This document shows, one piece after another, positions 9,769 to 20,300 of a stretch of DNA of 22,373 bases. The DNA is from Hypsibius dujardini (Eukaryota; Tardigrada; Eutardigrada; Parachela; Hypsibiidae). The notes beneath the pieces were generated by a model. The model saw nothing but the letters and a program-made list of their open reading frames with translations. It was not told where the DNA came from and did not search any database. A program made the position numbers and the translations under genes. The stretch lies in the NCBI GenBank assembly GCA_001579985.1, contig LRSR01014556.1, positions 1-22,373 of the forward strand. Reading direction: 5' to 3'. The stretch's first letter is position 1; each line of letters opens with the position of its first letter.

Positions 9769-10031
9769 ATGTTTCTCGCGACGAGATCGAATGCCTCGTT
9801 GTTGTTGTTCTTATTAGGATTAGATTACGCTATTTCAACCGATGAAGACTTCAAAGCACAGGTAGGTGCACACAGGATAGAATTCTTTTCTGTCTGGATG
9901 GAGAACGGAAGGTTGGATTCAAGCCGACCCACAACTCGCTCGAGGAGATGGTCTACTTTTTTGAGGAGGAAGGCGACAAACCCGTGGCAGTCTCCGAAAT
10001 TCCCAATGATTATGGTCCGATGAAGCAATAA
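9769..10031 (+). other. Possible short secreted-protein ORF with a frame break (doubtful)
   Basis: From the ATG at 9769 the frame begins with a hydrophobic stretch (LLLFLLGL) like a signal peptide, then STDEDFKAQ. In that frame it continues to a stop after 10023. However, from about 9846 to TAA at 10029-10031 another frame reads as a more protein-like acidic segment, including VGFKPTHNSLEEMVYFFEEE and VAVSEIPNDYGPMKQ. The two frames would join by removing GTAGGTGCACACAG (9862-9875), which is only 14 bases and too short for a normal animal intron. It may be a frameshifted relic, a short gene with an unusual boundary, or chance. I recognise no family; the resemblance of the second part to the end of an SH2 domain is too weak to use. 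Confidence 0.25.
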
Positions 10032-12001
10032 TTAGTCACTCTTCGCGTGACTTACGAAGTCGAAGGCCAACAACTTGTCTAGCTAAAGCTCTAACTTCGG
10101 CGATTTGAGGGAGAATTATTTTCAATTTGTTCCATCACAAAATAATTTTTATTTATGTATCTTTATAAAATATTTTTAAGTCTTGCGTATATAAAATATT
10201 TTTTTCTGTTTCTAAAAAAATTCTTTTCGACTACACCCTTATAGACTTTTTCCTCAATTATATCTCAACTATATATATATATTTGCGAAAATATTTCTGG
10301 GTTTCCAAAACTGCTCTGTCATGGTCCGTGGCGGCAGAAATTTTAGTTCTCGACCATTATTTAGGAAAGTAGCTTTTTTTAGTACGTTTGGGGATGACTA
10401 TCTGATGACCATCTAACTGTCTGATTTAGTCCTAGACGGTCCAACGGATCATAAACACAACGGCGTCTAAGAGCCCCACATTTATTTTAAATAAATTGTT
10501 TTTTAAATTGACGCAAATGAATTGTATTGTGACCAGTGAAATCGTATAAATTATATTAGGATTTGATTTATAAATGAAATATGAACGTGTTTGTATGCGG
10601 AATTCTGAAAATGTACAAATGTGAAATGATGTTTTGCGTAAATTACGTTTCATGTGACCAATCAGAATGTTTGGACTGAATTTGTACTAACAATAAGCAG
10701 AAAAGAGAGCCTAACTGAATGCGGCTTTTCCATTCTCCAAAAAATACTCTCGCATGTTTCTATTATATTTTTCTGTTTATTTTTGCAGATCAGCGAGCAA
10801 CAAGGTCTGGCACACAAGGCTTCTTTTACCGCGACTAATTAGGCATTAAATTTGTCATGGTCAGCCAGAAGACCTTTCTCGCTATTCGTTTCATCCCACG
10901 TAATTGGCTTTTCAATATATAAATCCAGGTCCAGGAATCAGACATCTTTTTTAATATTTTTCTTAATATCACAATACTGAAGAGGCCCAGATAAAAAGAC
11001 CTGAATTTTGCGAGTTCGGCCAAACTTTATGATATTAATTAGTTTATATAAGGGCTAATTGACTGCTTGGTGCCGACGGGGTCGTTCTCTCCTCCCCTCC
11101 CCCTCCCCCGCCCCCAAAAGCAGAAATTACGTTTCTGGATCCTGGGGCACCATAATGGGTATTTGAGTTGTTTATCGCAACCAGTGAAGGGGAAATGTAT
11201 ATTGTTGATTGCACGTTTACCATAAGCCGGTACGTAAATAAGGTTCAAAGAGTACAGTAGACTACAATGGGGTTTACCCGGGTTGATATATATTCTCCAA
11301 ATATCATCGACAGACTATGAACTTTCTGATTGGCTGGCAAGATGTTTCGGTTCTGCACGTTTAATGAAGGCCGAAAGTTTTGAGATTTTGTCAACATTAT
11401 ATATATCCCATGTGATGGCAGAGTATCGCAAACTTCATAAAGAAGCTCGAAGTGACGATTATGAGGAACGTTCCTTCTTCCGTTCCCGGTTTAAGATGCC
11501 ATCTTAAAGCAGACAGTTTTTTATGGTAAAGTCGAAACGAAAGGGAAACGCAACTGAATTAAGAAGAACAGATGGACAGAGAAGCAGGCCGGCAGGATGT
11601 AGACAGATAGGCAGACAGGCAACCCGGCAGACCGACAAACAAACAGACAGACAGATAGACGGACAGACAGACAGACAGACAGATAGACAGACACATTTGA
11701 TCGGAATAGTTAAGCAGTTATCTGTTGGCTCTAGATTACGCATATCTAGCTATATATAAATGTATCTTTTACAGGTTGGGCAAATTTGTATTACGCGCGA
11801 CTCTGCTGTGTGCGGGGTCGCTGCCTGGGAATCGGAGCGCAAGTTGACCTTGCGTCAGCCGGTCTATTGTCTTTGCTCCATAAAAGCTGACGAAAAAGTA
11901 CTGCCTTGCTCGCATATATTTTACATATTCTATTCCCCTTCTCCAAATAACTTGTAAAAGTGTACCCATCTCGTGATCTCCAAGAGGTGCCTGCAATCAT
12001 A
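10032..12001. other. AT-rich gene-poor stretch
   Basis: About 2 kb without a convincing gene. It contains A/T runs and short AT repeats (around 10150-10290), a strong pyrimidine tract and acceptor at about 10770-10788 followed by a short open stretch to TAG at 10842, and a C-rich run at about 11091-11117. An unassigned 74-codon plus-strand frame at 11283-11507 has a charged C-terminal end. An ACAG microsatellite is at 11553-11696. CATAAAAG at 11879-11886 could be a TATA-like element for the peptide gene that starts at 12002, about 120 bases downstream. Confidence 0.5.
11553..11696. repeat. Imperfect (ACAG)n microsatellite
   Basis: Degenerate ACAG units (with GGCAG, ATAG and CCGAC variants), purest at about 11640-11694. 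It lies in the spacer upstream of the cysteine-rich peptide gene. Confidence 0.9.
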
Positions 12002-12372
12002 ATGGCTCGCCATTTCTTGCATAGCAAAGTCTTGATCACGTTCTTCCTGTTGACAATTTCGTTGCAGAATTTCGTCCATGCATCTGACCGCCCCCCGGTT
12101 GTTATGGCAGGTTTAGATTGTAAGTTCCACATCGTTTGCGAGGTTTGTTTGGGTCGTTCGGTTGCTCCGCTCTTGGAGCAGCAACAAAGATGATATTCCG
12201 TGCATCCACGTGAAAAATAATTTATATTGCAGTCGGATATGTGGACCCTAATTGCATTGCGAAATGTGCCGTCTGGAATCTCTGTCTGGTCGTCAATATC
12301 GTCTGGGTTTGGACTGGAATCTGTGGGGATATGCCACGTGGCTGCAAATGTCTCCCTACACTAGCTAATTAG
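12002..12372 (+). CDS. Secreted cysteine-rich peptide precursor, two exons, family unknown
   Basis: Exons 12002-12119 and 12233-12372 are joined by a 113-base phase-1 intron with a strong donor (GTAAGT) and acceptor (TTATATTGCAG). The product is 85 residues, stop TAG at 12370-12372. Exon 1 encodes a start in good context (ATAATGG), a basic n-region, a hydrophobic core (about residues 10-22) and a likely signal cleavage near VHA/S at 27-28, then a short proline-containing segment. Exon 2 encodes the mature domain with six cysteines spaced C-x3-C-x5-C-x12-C-x6-C-x-C; the x12 segment is unusually rich in V, I and W. An intron separating signal peptide from cysteine core is common in animal defence and venom peptide genes. 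The CxxxC and CxC pairs recall CS-alpha-beta peptides, but the order of the other cysteines does not fit. Function (antimicrobial, signalling or other) cannot be told. Confidence 0.72.
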
Positions 12373-12936
12373 AAGAGATTTTGGGTCGGTAATGATCCAT
12401 AAAGACCGTAATTCAACCAATGCACGAACTGTTCTAAATAATTCTAATGCAACAAAGACATACTCGCCATTGTAGTGCTATGATTGCAGGCCGAAGTCAG
12501 TTTACGATTGACATTCGAGTCCAACATCTGACATTCGAACGTTTCACTTAAATGTATATTTTTTGTCCAGTTTTTCAGTCAAGCTAGTACGAGCAGCTCC
12601 GTGTTTGCTCCATGGCACTCAAAAATGAGAAAAAATGAACCACCCATTATGAGCTAATATAATAGGCAACGGACAGATAGACAGACAGGCAGACAAACTG
12701 ACAGACATGCTGACAGACTGATACAAACACACAGACTCATACGCAGACACAGACACAGACACAAACACAGTCACAGACACAGACACAGAAACAGACACAG
12801 ACACAGACACAGACACAGACACAGTCACAGACACAACACAGACACAGACACAGACACAGACACAGACACAGACACAGACACAGACACAGACACAGACACA
12901 GACTACAATTCAAAAAGCGGGAGCATCCTCACTCAC
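12373..12936. other. Spacer between peptide gene and transporter relic
   Basis: These 564 bases separate the peptide gene stop from the last recognisable exon of the minus-strand transporter relic. I looked here for the missing C-terminal transporter exons and found none. The right half is the ACAG/ACAGAC repeat. Confidence 0.55.
12670..12902. repeat. ACAG tetramer tract grading into an (ACAGAC)n hexamer array
   Basis: The left part (about 12670-12720) is imperfect tetramers (GACAGACAGGCAGAC). From about 12739 it becomes a long hexanucleotide array, ACAGAC, with interruptions (TCACAG, AACAC), purest at 12840-12902. It ends 34 bases downstream (in transcript order) of the relic's exon 3 donor. 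Confidence 0.95.
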
Positions 12937-13719
12937 CTTAATCAACAGTAAGGACCGTTTGAAGAAAACCCATGTCATGCCATACGAGAAAGCCACAGCC
13001 GAGCAATACAACGCCGTGGTCATCGAAGTCGAGAGGTACGTCAGACCCAAGGTATATCCAATGTGAATCAAAAAGCATCGTCAGCGCAGTCGGCGTGAAC
13101 TTCCAAAGCACCTCACTCCACGTCACTCCTTTCGAATCACAGATTTCCTCAGTGTCTGAAAAAAGAGTTGTGTATGCAAAACAACCCTACAAACAATCAA
13201 TCGATCGCACACCGCAATGCTTAAAACTCACCTCCAAGTGTCGTTTAACACCACACGTTTCCCTTTACACAACTTGACCAGCGTCTTGATAAAAAACTAC
13301 ATCGGGAAGGTCAAGGTCTGAAAGAGCATTTCGAAGAGGATGAAGAGGAAGGGTGCTTTGAAGTGAGCGCTCTGTTGGAAGGCGATGCTGGTCGACTGTG
13401 AGGAGACAGTAATCGTGGCGACGTGCCCGAACAGCATCAAGAGCGCGAGAATTCCGTTGCGAAACTTGATTAGCTTTTCAGACAATGCGAAGAAAATGGG
13501 CTTGACGTCTTTCCCTGAGTCCGATGTCTTTATTTTGCAGGCAATGTCTGAATGCCTGAAAATTGGTTACAGTAAATGGCCCAAATGTCTGAGAGCAAAA
13601 CATTTGACTCCACAAGCGTTAGAGTCTTTAGGAAATAAATATATTTGTCGGTACAATGCTGCGTAGTCATCGCTTTTTTGTCGGCGGATCTTAGCAGCTT
13701 GCTGGTTGTCTGCAGGCAT
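12937..13719 (-). pseudogene. SLC35F-like transporter (DMT superfamily), broken 5' half
   Basis: Minus-strand exons: 13655-13719 (ATG at 13719, MPADNQQAAKIRRQKSDD), 13232-13555 and 12937-13155. Exons 1 and 2 join in phase 2 across a 99-base intron. Exon 2 encodes two hydrophobic segments around AHFKAPFLFILFEMLFQ, resembling the KFxAPFF region of SLC35F3/F4-type membrane transporters. Exon 3 encodes the next pair, with YLSTSMTTALYCSAVAF, typical of the drug/metabolite transporter fold. Three defects appear: TAG at 13299-13297, inside a membrane segment; a 1-base shift at the A5 run 13070-13074; and exon 3 does not continue the exon 2 phase if the best donor (13231-13230) is used, although an earlier GTAAAG donor would fix that. 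C-terminal membrane segments are absent. The family call is moderate; that it is broken is well supported, barring sequence errors. Confidence 0.6.
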
Positions 13720-13892
13720 GGCGGCAGGATGAAACAGCGTGTTACGTGAGCATACTGTGCAGAGATAGACAAGTTGCATTAGCTGAATGAATTAATATTC
13801 CGCGTTGACGAAAACATTTTTTTTGAATATTTCTCGAAAATATGGACAATTTCTAAGACTATTCAAGACGATCAAATAGCCAGGTTAGTGAT

Positions 13893-13980
13893 GGGCGGGG
13901 CCCAATAAGCGAGAAAACAGACGCCGCAAGTGCGCACTGCACATTGTCTTGAGGGTGCAACGCCCACTGCGCACTGCACA
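13893..13980. promoter_or_regulatory. Candidate bidirectional promoter: GC box, CCAAT box and TGCGCA repeats
   Basis: GGGCGGGG at 13893-13900 is followed at once by CCAAT at 13902-13906, an Sp1-type plus NF-Y-type pairing. TGCGCACTGCACA occurs at 13931-13943 and again at 13968-13980; TGCGCA is half of the NRF-1 consensus found at many nuclear genes for mitochondrial proteins. Another CCAAT lies at 14017-14021. The group sits between the divergent starts of the transporter relic (13719, minus) and PDPR (14286, plus). Motif-based only. Confidence 0.4.
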
Positions 13981-14285
13981 TGCACAATTTAAAATCGCTA
14001 CCATTAAGCTAATCAACCAATCAATCAACCGAATTGCGAAAGTGGGATCGGATTTCATTGACATTTACCCTTCTTCCCTTTCTCCCGAATTTCTCCTCTT
14101 TCTTCCAACCCATATTTTTTTCTGCACGCGTTTTAAAACCAGGAAGGCTTCAAGCTTGTACTTTAATGCCGAATGAAGCGTTGAATTATGGATTTAACTA
14201 CTGAAAATGAAATAAGTTAGCACTTGTGCTGACATTTTTAGCACATTTTACGGTGAAACGATCCCTTTGGCAGACGTCGTCGCAA

Positions 14286-17200
14286 ATGCATCGCGGTTTT
14301 CCCGTGACGAAATTGCGCCTGCTGCAGCCGATACTCCAGGACAGTGTATTCTGCCATCATGCCGCCTTGTCCACGCTCTCGAGCAGCGGTGTGCCCAGTC
14401 AGGCGCGAGTGGTTGTATGTGGGGGAGGTCAGTGTCGCTTGATTGATTGATTAGACACAGGAGTTCGTGATTTCACTGCAAGTGTATCCTCTTAGTTTGA
14501 TTGATTGATTAGACGCAGGAGTTCGTGATTTCACTGCAACTGTATCCTCTTAGTTTGATTGATTGATTTCGGTGGTTTACAAGTGCTTCTGATTTTCATT
14601 TCTATTGCCTCTTTAACTAATAAAATCGTGTACAATCCTGCCGTTATTGGGTAAATTAAACACATTGGTAATATGCTCCGTGCGGATCTCGTTAATGGTG
14701 CTTTAATTATAAAGCTGAACGGATTGGTTCAGTAAAATAAATTTGCTTATAATGCGGTCGCTTGATTGATCGATTGCCATTGGGCTTTTCTTGCTCGTCA
14801 AGAGTCACATGACAATCAACCAATCAAACAACATAGCATTCTTTATGTCCCGCCTTCGTTTTTATATATTAAGTAATAATTACCCACTTTACCCGGATTA
14901 ACGAAATCCATCTTTTTGTGTCAAGACTTAAGACTGCGTCATCCTGGCATTTTAAAATATTTTTAATTTTATTTTTGTACTAGTACTTCAGTTGATTGCG
15001 AATCGCGCAGACGCAGTGTTTTGACTATCCCAACATGGTTGATTGATGTATTGAAGTGCTCAACGTCTTGACTTTTATGTCGTGTATGGTTCGCTTGATT
15101 GATTGATAATTGTTTATGCTTGCCCGTATTTTTCGCCTTTGCTTGCTTGATTGATTGATTGATTGATAAATGTTTAAATTGACGGATAATGTGTTTTTGC
15201 AGGCGCTGTGGGGGTCTCTGTGGCCTATCAGCTGACCGAAGCCGGCTGGAATGATGTTGTGATATTGGAGCAGAATATGTAGGATTTTTCTGCCGGGGAA
15301 TCGTGCAAAGAGCGGAAATTATTTATGATTTTCGGTGTTTTACTTTCCTCAGAGCTCTTGGAGGATCGACCGTCTTATCAGCTGGCCTAATGCGACGGTT
15401 AGCACCGTCCTTCCTCGCCACACAGGTGTTGGAGTATACAAATCAGGGATTCGATGCTATTATCAAAAAGGGATACGATATCGGTGAGATATATCCGAAT
15501 TTAACTCCTCTTGCAATTAACGATTTATTAAATATTTTATTCTACTATATTCTTAATATTATTTTTATATTTTAAATAAATTATCCAATATTGGATATTT
15601 TAAACAATATTTTATTTTAATATATTTTTCATTTTTTAAATTTTTAACCTTATTTTATTTAAAATTGTACTTGCGTTACTTCAGTGATATATAATATTTT
15701 GTATTGTATTCAAAATTGTATTTTGTTATTTCAGTGATTTTGAAGTTAATCGAAGTGCAGTTTTAATTTAGAAGTAATTTGTTTTTAGTTTAAGTTGACG
15801 GAAGTGTAGGTTTAATTTGAATATATATTATGTAATAAGAAATAACAGGAACAAGCATTTAGTTTGCTCAGGCATCTTCCCTGTTTTGATGTTTAGTGTT
15901 TTAACTAAAATATTAATCTTAGGACACTTATTTCGATAACCAAAACAGGCAAACATTTTGGTGTTCTTTTTAATGCCTGAAATTGTGTTCCCGTGCAGGT
16001 TTGCATCGGTCGGGATCTTTGAGTCTTGCCAGAGTTTCGGACCGCTTCATCGATCTTCAGCGTCAACATTCTGCCGCAAAGTGAGCCTCAGCAGTTGTGT
16101 GATAAAACTATGTACCGATCTGTTGAGTGGTGAAACGAGTCTTTCATTGATCATTTCTTCTAGAGCGGCTGGATTCGAAAGCGAGATGATGACCCCGGAA
16201 GAAGTGGGCAAAAAGTTCCCCTACTTGCACACCGCCGACTTGTACGGAGCTCTTTGGTGTGCCAAAGACGGCTTCATCAACCCTGAGCTCACCTACGCAG
16301 CCGTGTTGGACTTAGCAATGCTCAATGGTACGTCTTAGCCTTGAATTAAGGAGCCTTGCTGCGTATTTTTCATCATTTTACTCATGTCTGCTTATGTTTC
16401 TGCCTGTCTGTCTGCCAATCAGTCAGTCAATCTGTCTATATATTTGTATATCTGCGTGTTTGTCTGTGTGTCTGTGTGTCTGCCTGTGTGTCTGCCTGTC
16501 TGTTTGTTTGTCTGTTTGGTTGTCTGTCTTGCTGCCTGTCTGTCTTTTTGTCTGTTTGTCTGTCTCTCTGTATATTTAACTGTGTGTGTTTGTCTGTCTG
16601 TCTACATGTTTTTCCGGCTGGCTGCCTGCCTGTCCCGTTGCTCATCTGCCTCCCCCCTCGTCTTTATGTCTGATTCTTGGTCTCTTTGCCTGTCTCTCTG
16701 CCAGCATATCTGTCTTTCTCTCAGATTACCTGCCTGTCTGCCTGCCTGACTGATCCTTTGGCTTTGTTTTTGTTCTGAAGGTGCGAAACTCATACAGGGC
16801 TGTCTAGTCACCGGCGTGAATGTTGAGAAGGGCGCTGTCAAGAGCGTCGACACCAACCTCGGCTCAATCGCCTGTGAATACTTTGTCAACTGCGCTGGCC
16901 TGGTTTGTTAGTCATTCACCCCTTGTTTGAGCCACTTTCAGTCAAACTTTATGTTCCTTAATTGAAATCCTCCCCTTTCTCTCCCGCAGTGGAGCAGAGA
17001 CGTAGCGAAAAGCGGATTCCGGAAGATCCGCGTCCCAGTCCACCCGTGCGAGCACCAATACCTTGTGACCTACCCCGTTTTCCCCAACGAGGACAAGGAT
17101 TACCCGATTATTTTCGATATGGATGAGCGGATGTACATGCGAGCGCATAATCGCGGGATTTTATGCGGAGGTTTCGCGGTTCCACCTAAGGTGGCGTTTC

Positions 17201-17305
17201 CTGGAAGGATACCACCGGATTTCTCGAAGAAAATGCTGCCGGAAGACTGGGATTCGTTTCGTGAGTTGAAAGACAAACAGCTAAATGAGCAGGCACAGCC
17301 TAATT

Positions 17306-17375
<70 letters not shown>

Positions 17376-20300
17376 TAGGCAGATAGACAGGCAGGTAGGC
17401 TTGTATTTGGTTAGGCGTACAGACAGGCATGCTGGCGGTTAGATACAGACAGGCAGGCAGGCAGGCAGAGAGACAGACAAATGGACGAAATTGTACTAAC
17501 TGCGAACGATTGATTTTATTGATTGACTGCGTTTATAGAGCCAATTTTGGAGCGTCTTATCCAACGCGTTCCTAGTGTACATCTGGCCGAGCCGCTGAAG
17601 TTGGTCAACGGACCGGAAGCATTTACGCCCGATGGCCGATCTGTCATGGGTGAATCTGCCGAGGTGCCTACTGCACAATTATAAGTGTTGGTGTTTGATT
17701 GCTGTGCAGCGACACCTTTGTCTGCCTGATTGGATCTGTCTTTCCTTATCGGTCTGGATGGTTCTGAAGATGTCGCATTGGAATGTCTGCACTTCCCCGC
17801 CGGTCACCTATCCATATCTCTACTGGGCACTCTGGTCGCTTGTTCCCTTGACTGTCTTCCAGTTTTATATGTCTGTCTGTCACTCAATCTGTCTGTGGAG
17901 CTGCGTGGAGCTGCCGGTTTTGTCTTTCTCTTGATCTATCTATACTGCTGTTGATTAGTCTATCTGTTTGTGTGTCCTTCTCGCTGTGAATTTTATCTGT
18001 ATTTCTCGCTAACTGTTTCGTCTGTTAATCTCGATCTGTGTTCCTGTCTGTCTGATTAAATGCTTGATTCTTTCCAGGTAAAAAATTACTACATCGCTGC
18101 CGGTATGAACGCCAAGGGCACTGCCGCCGCTCTCGGCCTGGGACGTCTGCTGGCGGATAAGGTGACCAAGGGTTCCACCGAATTCGAGACCTGGGAGCTG
18201 GACCCTCGACGCTTCCTGGACATGCACAACAACCGCGACTTCGTCAAAGCCCGGATAAAGGAAACCTCTAGTGAGTACTGACTTCCATATTTTTCTTCCC
18301 ACACATTCGCGGCACAAACAAAGCTCAGGCCAGGGAACCGCTATACACGATTTACGCGAGCAAATCAAAGAGAGAAAAGAAATGTGAATATGAATCAAGA
18401 GACGCGACATCGGCGGTGAGATCTTCGTGCCGCGTGCCTTCCAGTCTGGCCTGGTTCCCCGCCAGATTCGTCCATCACTTTTTGCCAGCATCCCTGGCTG
18501 CTCCTTCCCCTTATTCGGCAACAGGGCCATGTCCTTCGGCGTACTTGGCGTTGTTGGGGCTCATCTGAACGGCACGGTTGTTAATGTTGGCGGGAGTCGG
18601 CTGGTACCGCTCCTTGTTCGGATTCAACTGTTTCGCACGGTTGTCGCGTTCTGTCTTGTGCATGTTGCCGGGTTTACGGAAACAGAAAATAAAGATTAGA
18701 GCAGGCAGGCCGGGAATGAATCGTCAGTCACAGCAATTTAGCAGCCAGACAGGCACTGAGAAACACCGAGACGTAGACAGATACAGGCAGACAGGCAGAC
18801 AAACAGACAGACAAACAAGTAGACAGACAGACTGATAGACACGCAGACAGGCAGACAGACAATCAGACAAACAGACAGACATACAGACATACAGACATAT
18901 AGACAGGCAGGCAGACAGACAGACAGATAGACAGGCTGAAATGAACACCCAAAACGTCAACGCGAACTGGATTATGTGGAGTAGTAGTAATATGTACAGC
19001 AGTAGTGTTGTTTAGATTAATTTGAAATATGATTTAAAATACTTAAAAACAGGCATTTTAGTTTAAATCAAATTAATTTTTAATTTAATTTAAAACCGTT
19101 TTTGAGTGATCAATAATTTTTAATTTTATTCAAATTCATTTTTGAGACAATGATTTTAATGCTGATTTTAAATCACATTTTGCCAATTTTAAATTCGAAA
19201 GTTTGATTTAAATAACACTGTACAGCACTTTGTGAAGTTCACTAGTATAAGGGATACAGAAGTGGGAAAGTGGAGCGAATTAGCTCTTCCGAAGAGAAAA
19301 GCTTTGGCGGACGAAGTGAGCTAAGGAAAGGTGCTTTTGTATTCACTGCTGTCATAAGACTACAGGTCACCCACTCTTTCCTTGTCCGTTCTCTGTCGCT
19401 CCGTGCTTGATCGGTGTTCCTACAGTATCCTTTATGTGTTCCTTCTTTGCAGGCTGGGTCTTCGCCATCAACTACCCTTACCGCGAGGACACCGCTAGGA
19501 CCGCTAGGAAGGTCCGCACATCGCCTCTGTATTCCTCCTTCAAGGCACAAGGCGCCGTCTTCGGACAGTTTATGGGGTATGAACGGCCGCTGTTTTTCGT
19601 CACCGATCAGATGAATGCCCTACCGGACTTGGATTTCTTTCCGGCTACCTTTGGCAAGCCAGCTTGGCACAGCGCGGTGGAGGCCGAGTACCATGCCTGC
19701 CGACACGGAACTGGCCTGATTGATTTGTCCTCCTTCAGCAAATTCGAGATTAAGGTCTGTCAGCAACACCAATTGGTGACTGATTGTCTATCTGTCGGTT
19801 TGTCTGCCTGTTCGTCCGTCTGTCTGTCTGTCTTTCGGTCTCTCTGACTGTTTGTCTGTATGTATATCTGTCCGTCCGTCCGTCTGTCTGTCTTTCGGTT
19901 TGTTTCACTGTTTGTCTGTTTCACTGTTTGTCTGTCTGTTTGTCCGTCTATCTCTCTATCTTTCTGTCTGTCTGTCTGTTCGTCTGCGTGCCTGCCTGTC
20001 CTTTGTCTCTACGCCCGCCTTTATTTTTGTCTCTGTCTGATTGTTTGTCTGTCTATTTATCTCTATGTATGCCTTTCTGTCGGCCTGTTTGTCTTTCAGC
20101 CTGCCTGTTTGCCTGTCTATTCCGCGTCATTGTCTGCTGGAAATTACACGAGTGACGTGTTGCTTGCAGGGCAAAAAAGCTGTCGAATACCTGCAATACC
20201 TCTGCTCAAACGACGTGAATGTTCCTGTCGGTGGGGTGGTCCACACCGGCATGCACAATGAGAGAGGCGGCTATGAAAATGATTGCACCGTGGCCCGTCT

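Noticed and set aside
9825-10028. Minus-strand frame with IIIGNFG, resembling the PIVGNLG of P450 exon 2
   Set aside because: Similarity ends after seven residues; the rest has none of the conserved exon 2 positions and there is no suitable acceptor.
11283-11507. 74-codon plus-strand frame with charged end
   Set aside because: No recognisable motif, no ATG in clear context and AT-rich surroundings; kept only as a remark in the spacer entry.
12233-12372. Assignment of the cysteine-rich exon to arthropod or mollusc defensins
   Set aside because: Defensins of the CS-alpha-beta type have a cysteine before the CxxxC pair and one fewer cysteine between CxxxC and the final CxC; the order here differs.
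14226-14285. Upstream extension of PDPR exon 1 beginning at GTG
   Set aside because: The next ATG (14286) starts a plausible mitochondrial presequence and gives a family-normal length; GTG initiation is not expected in an animal gene.
18009-18530. 173-codon minus-strand frame across PDPR exon 9
   Set aside because: It is the antisense shadow of the coding exon 18078-18270 and runs out of frame through the end of the nested small ORF.
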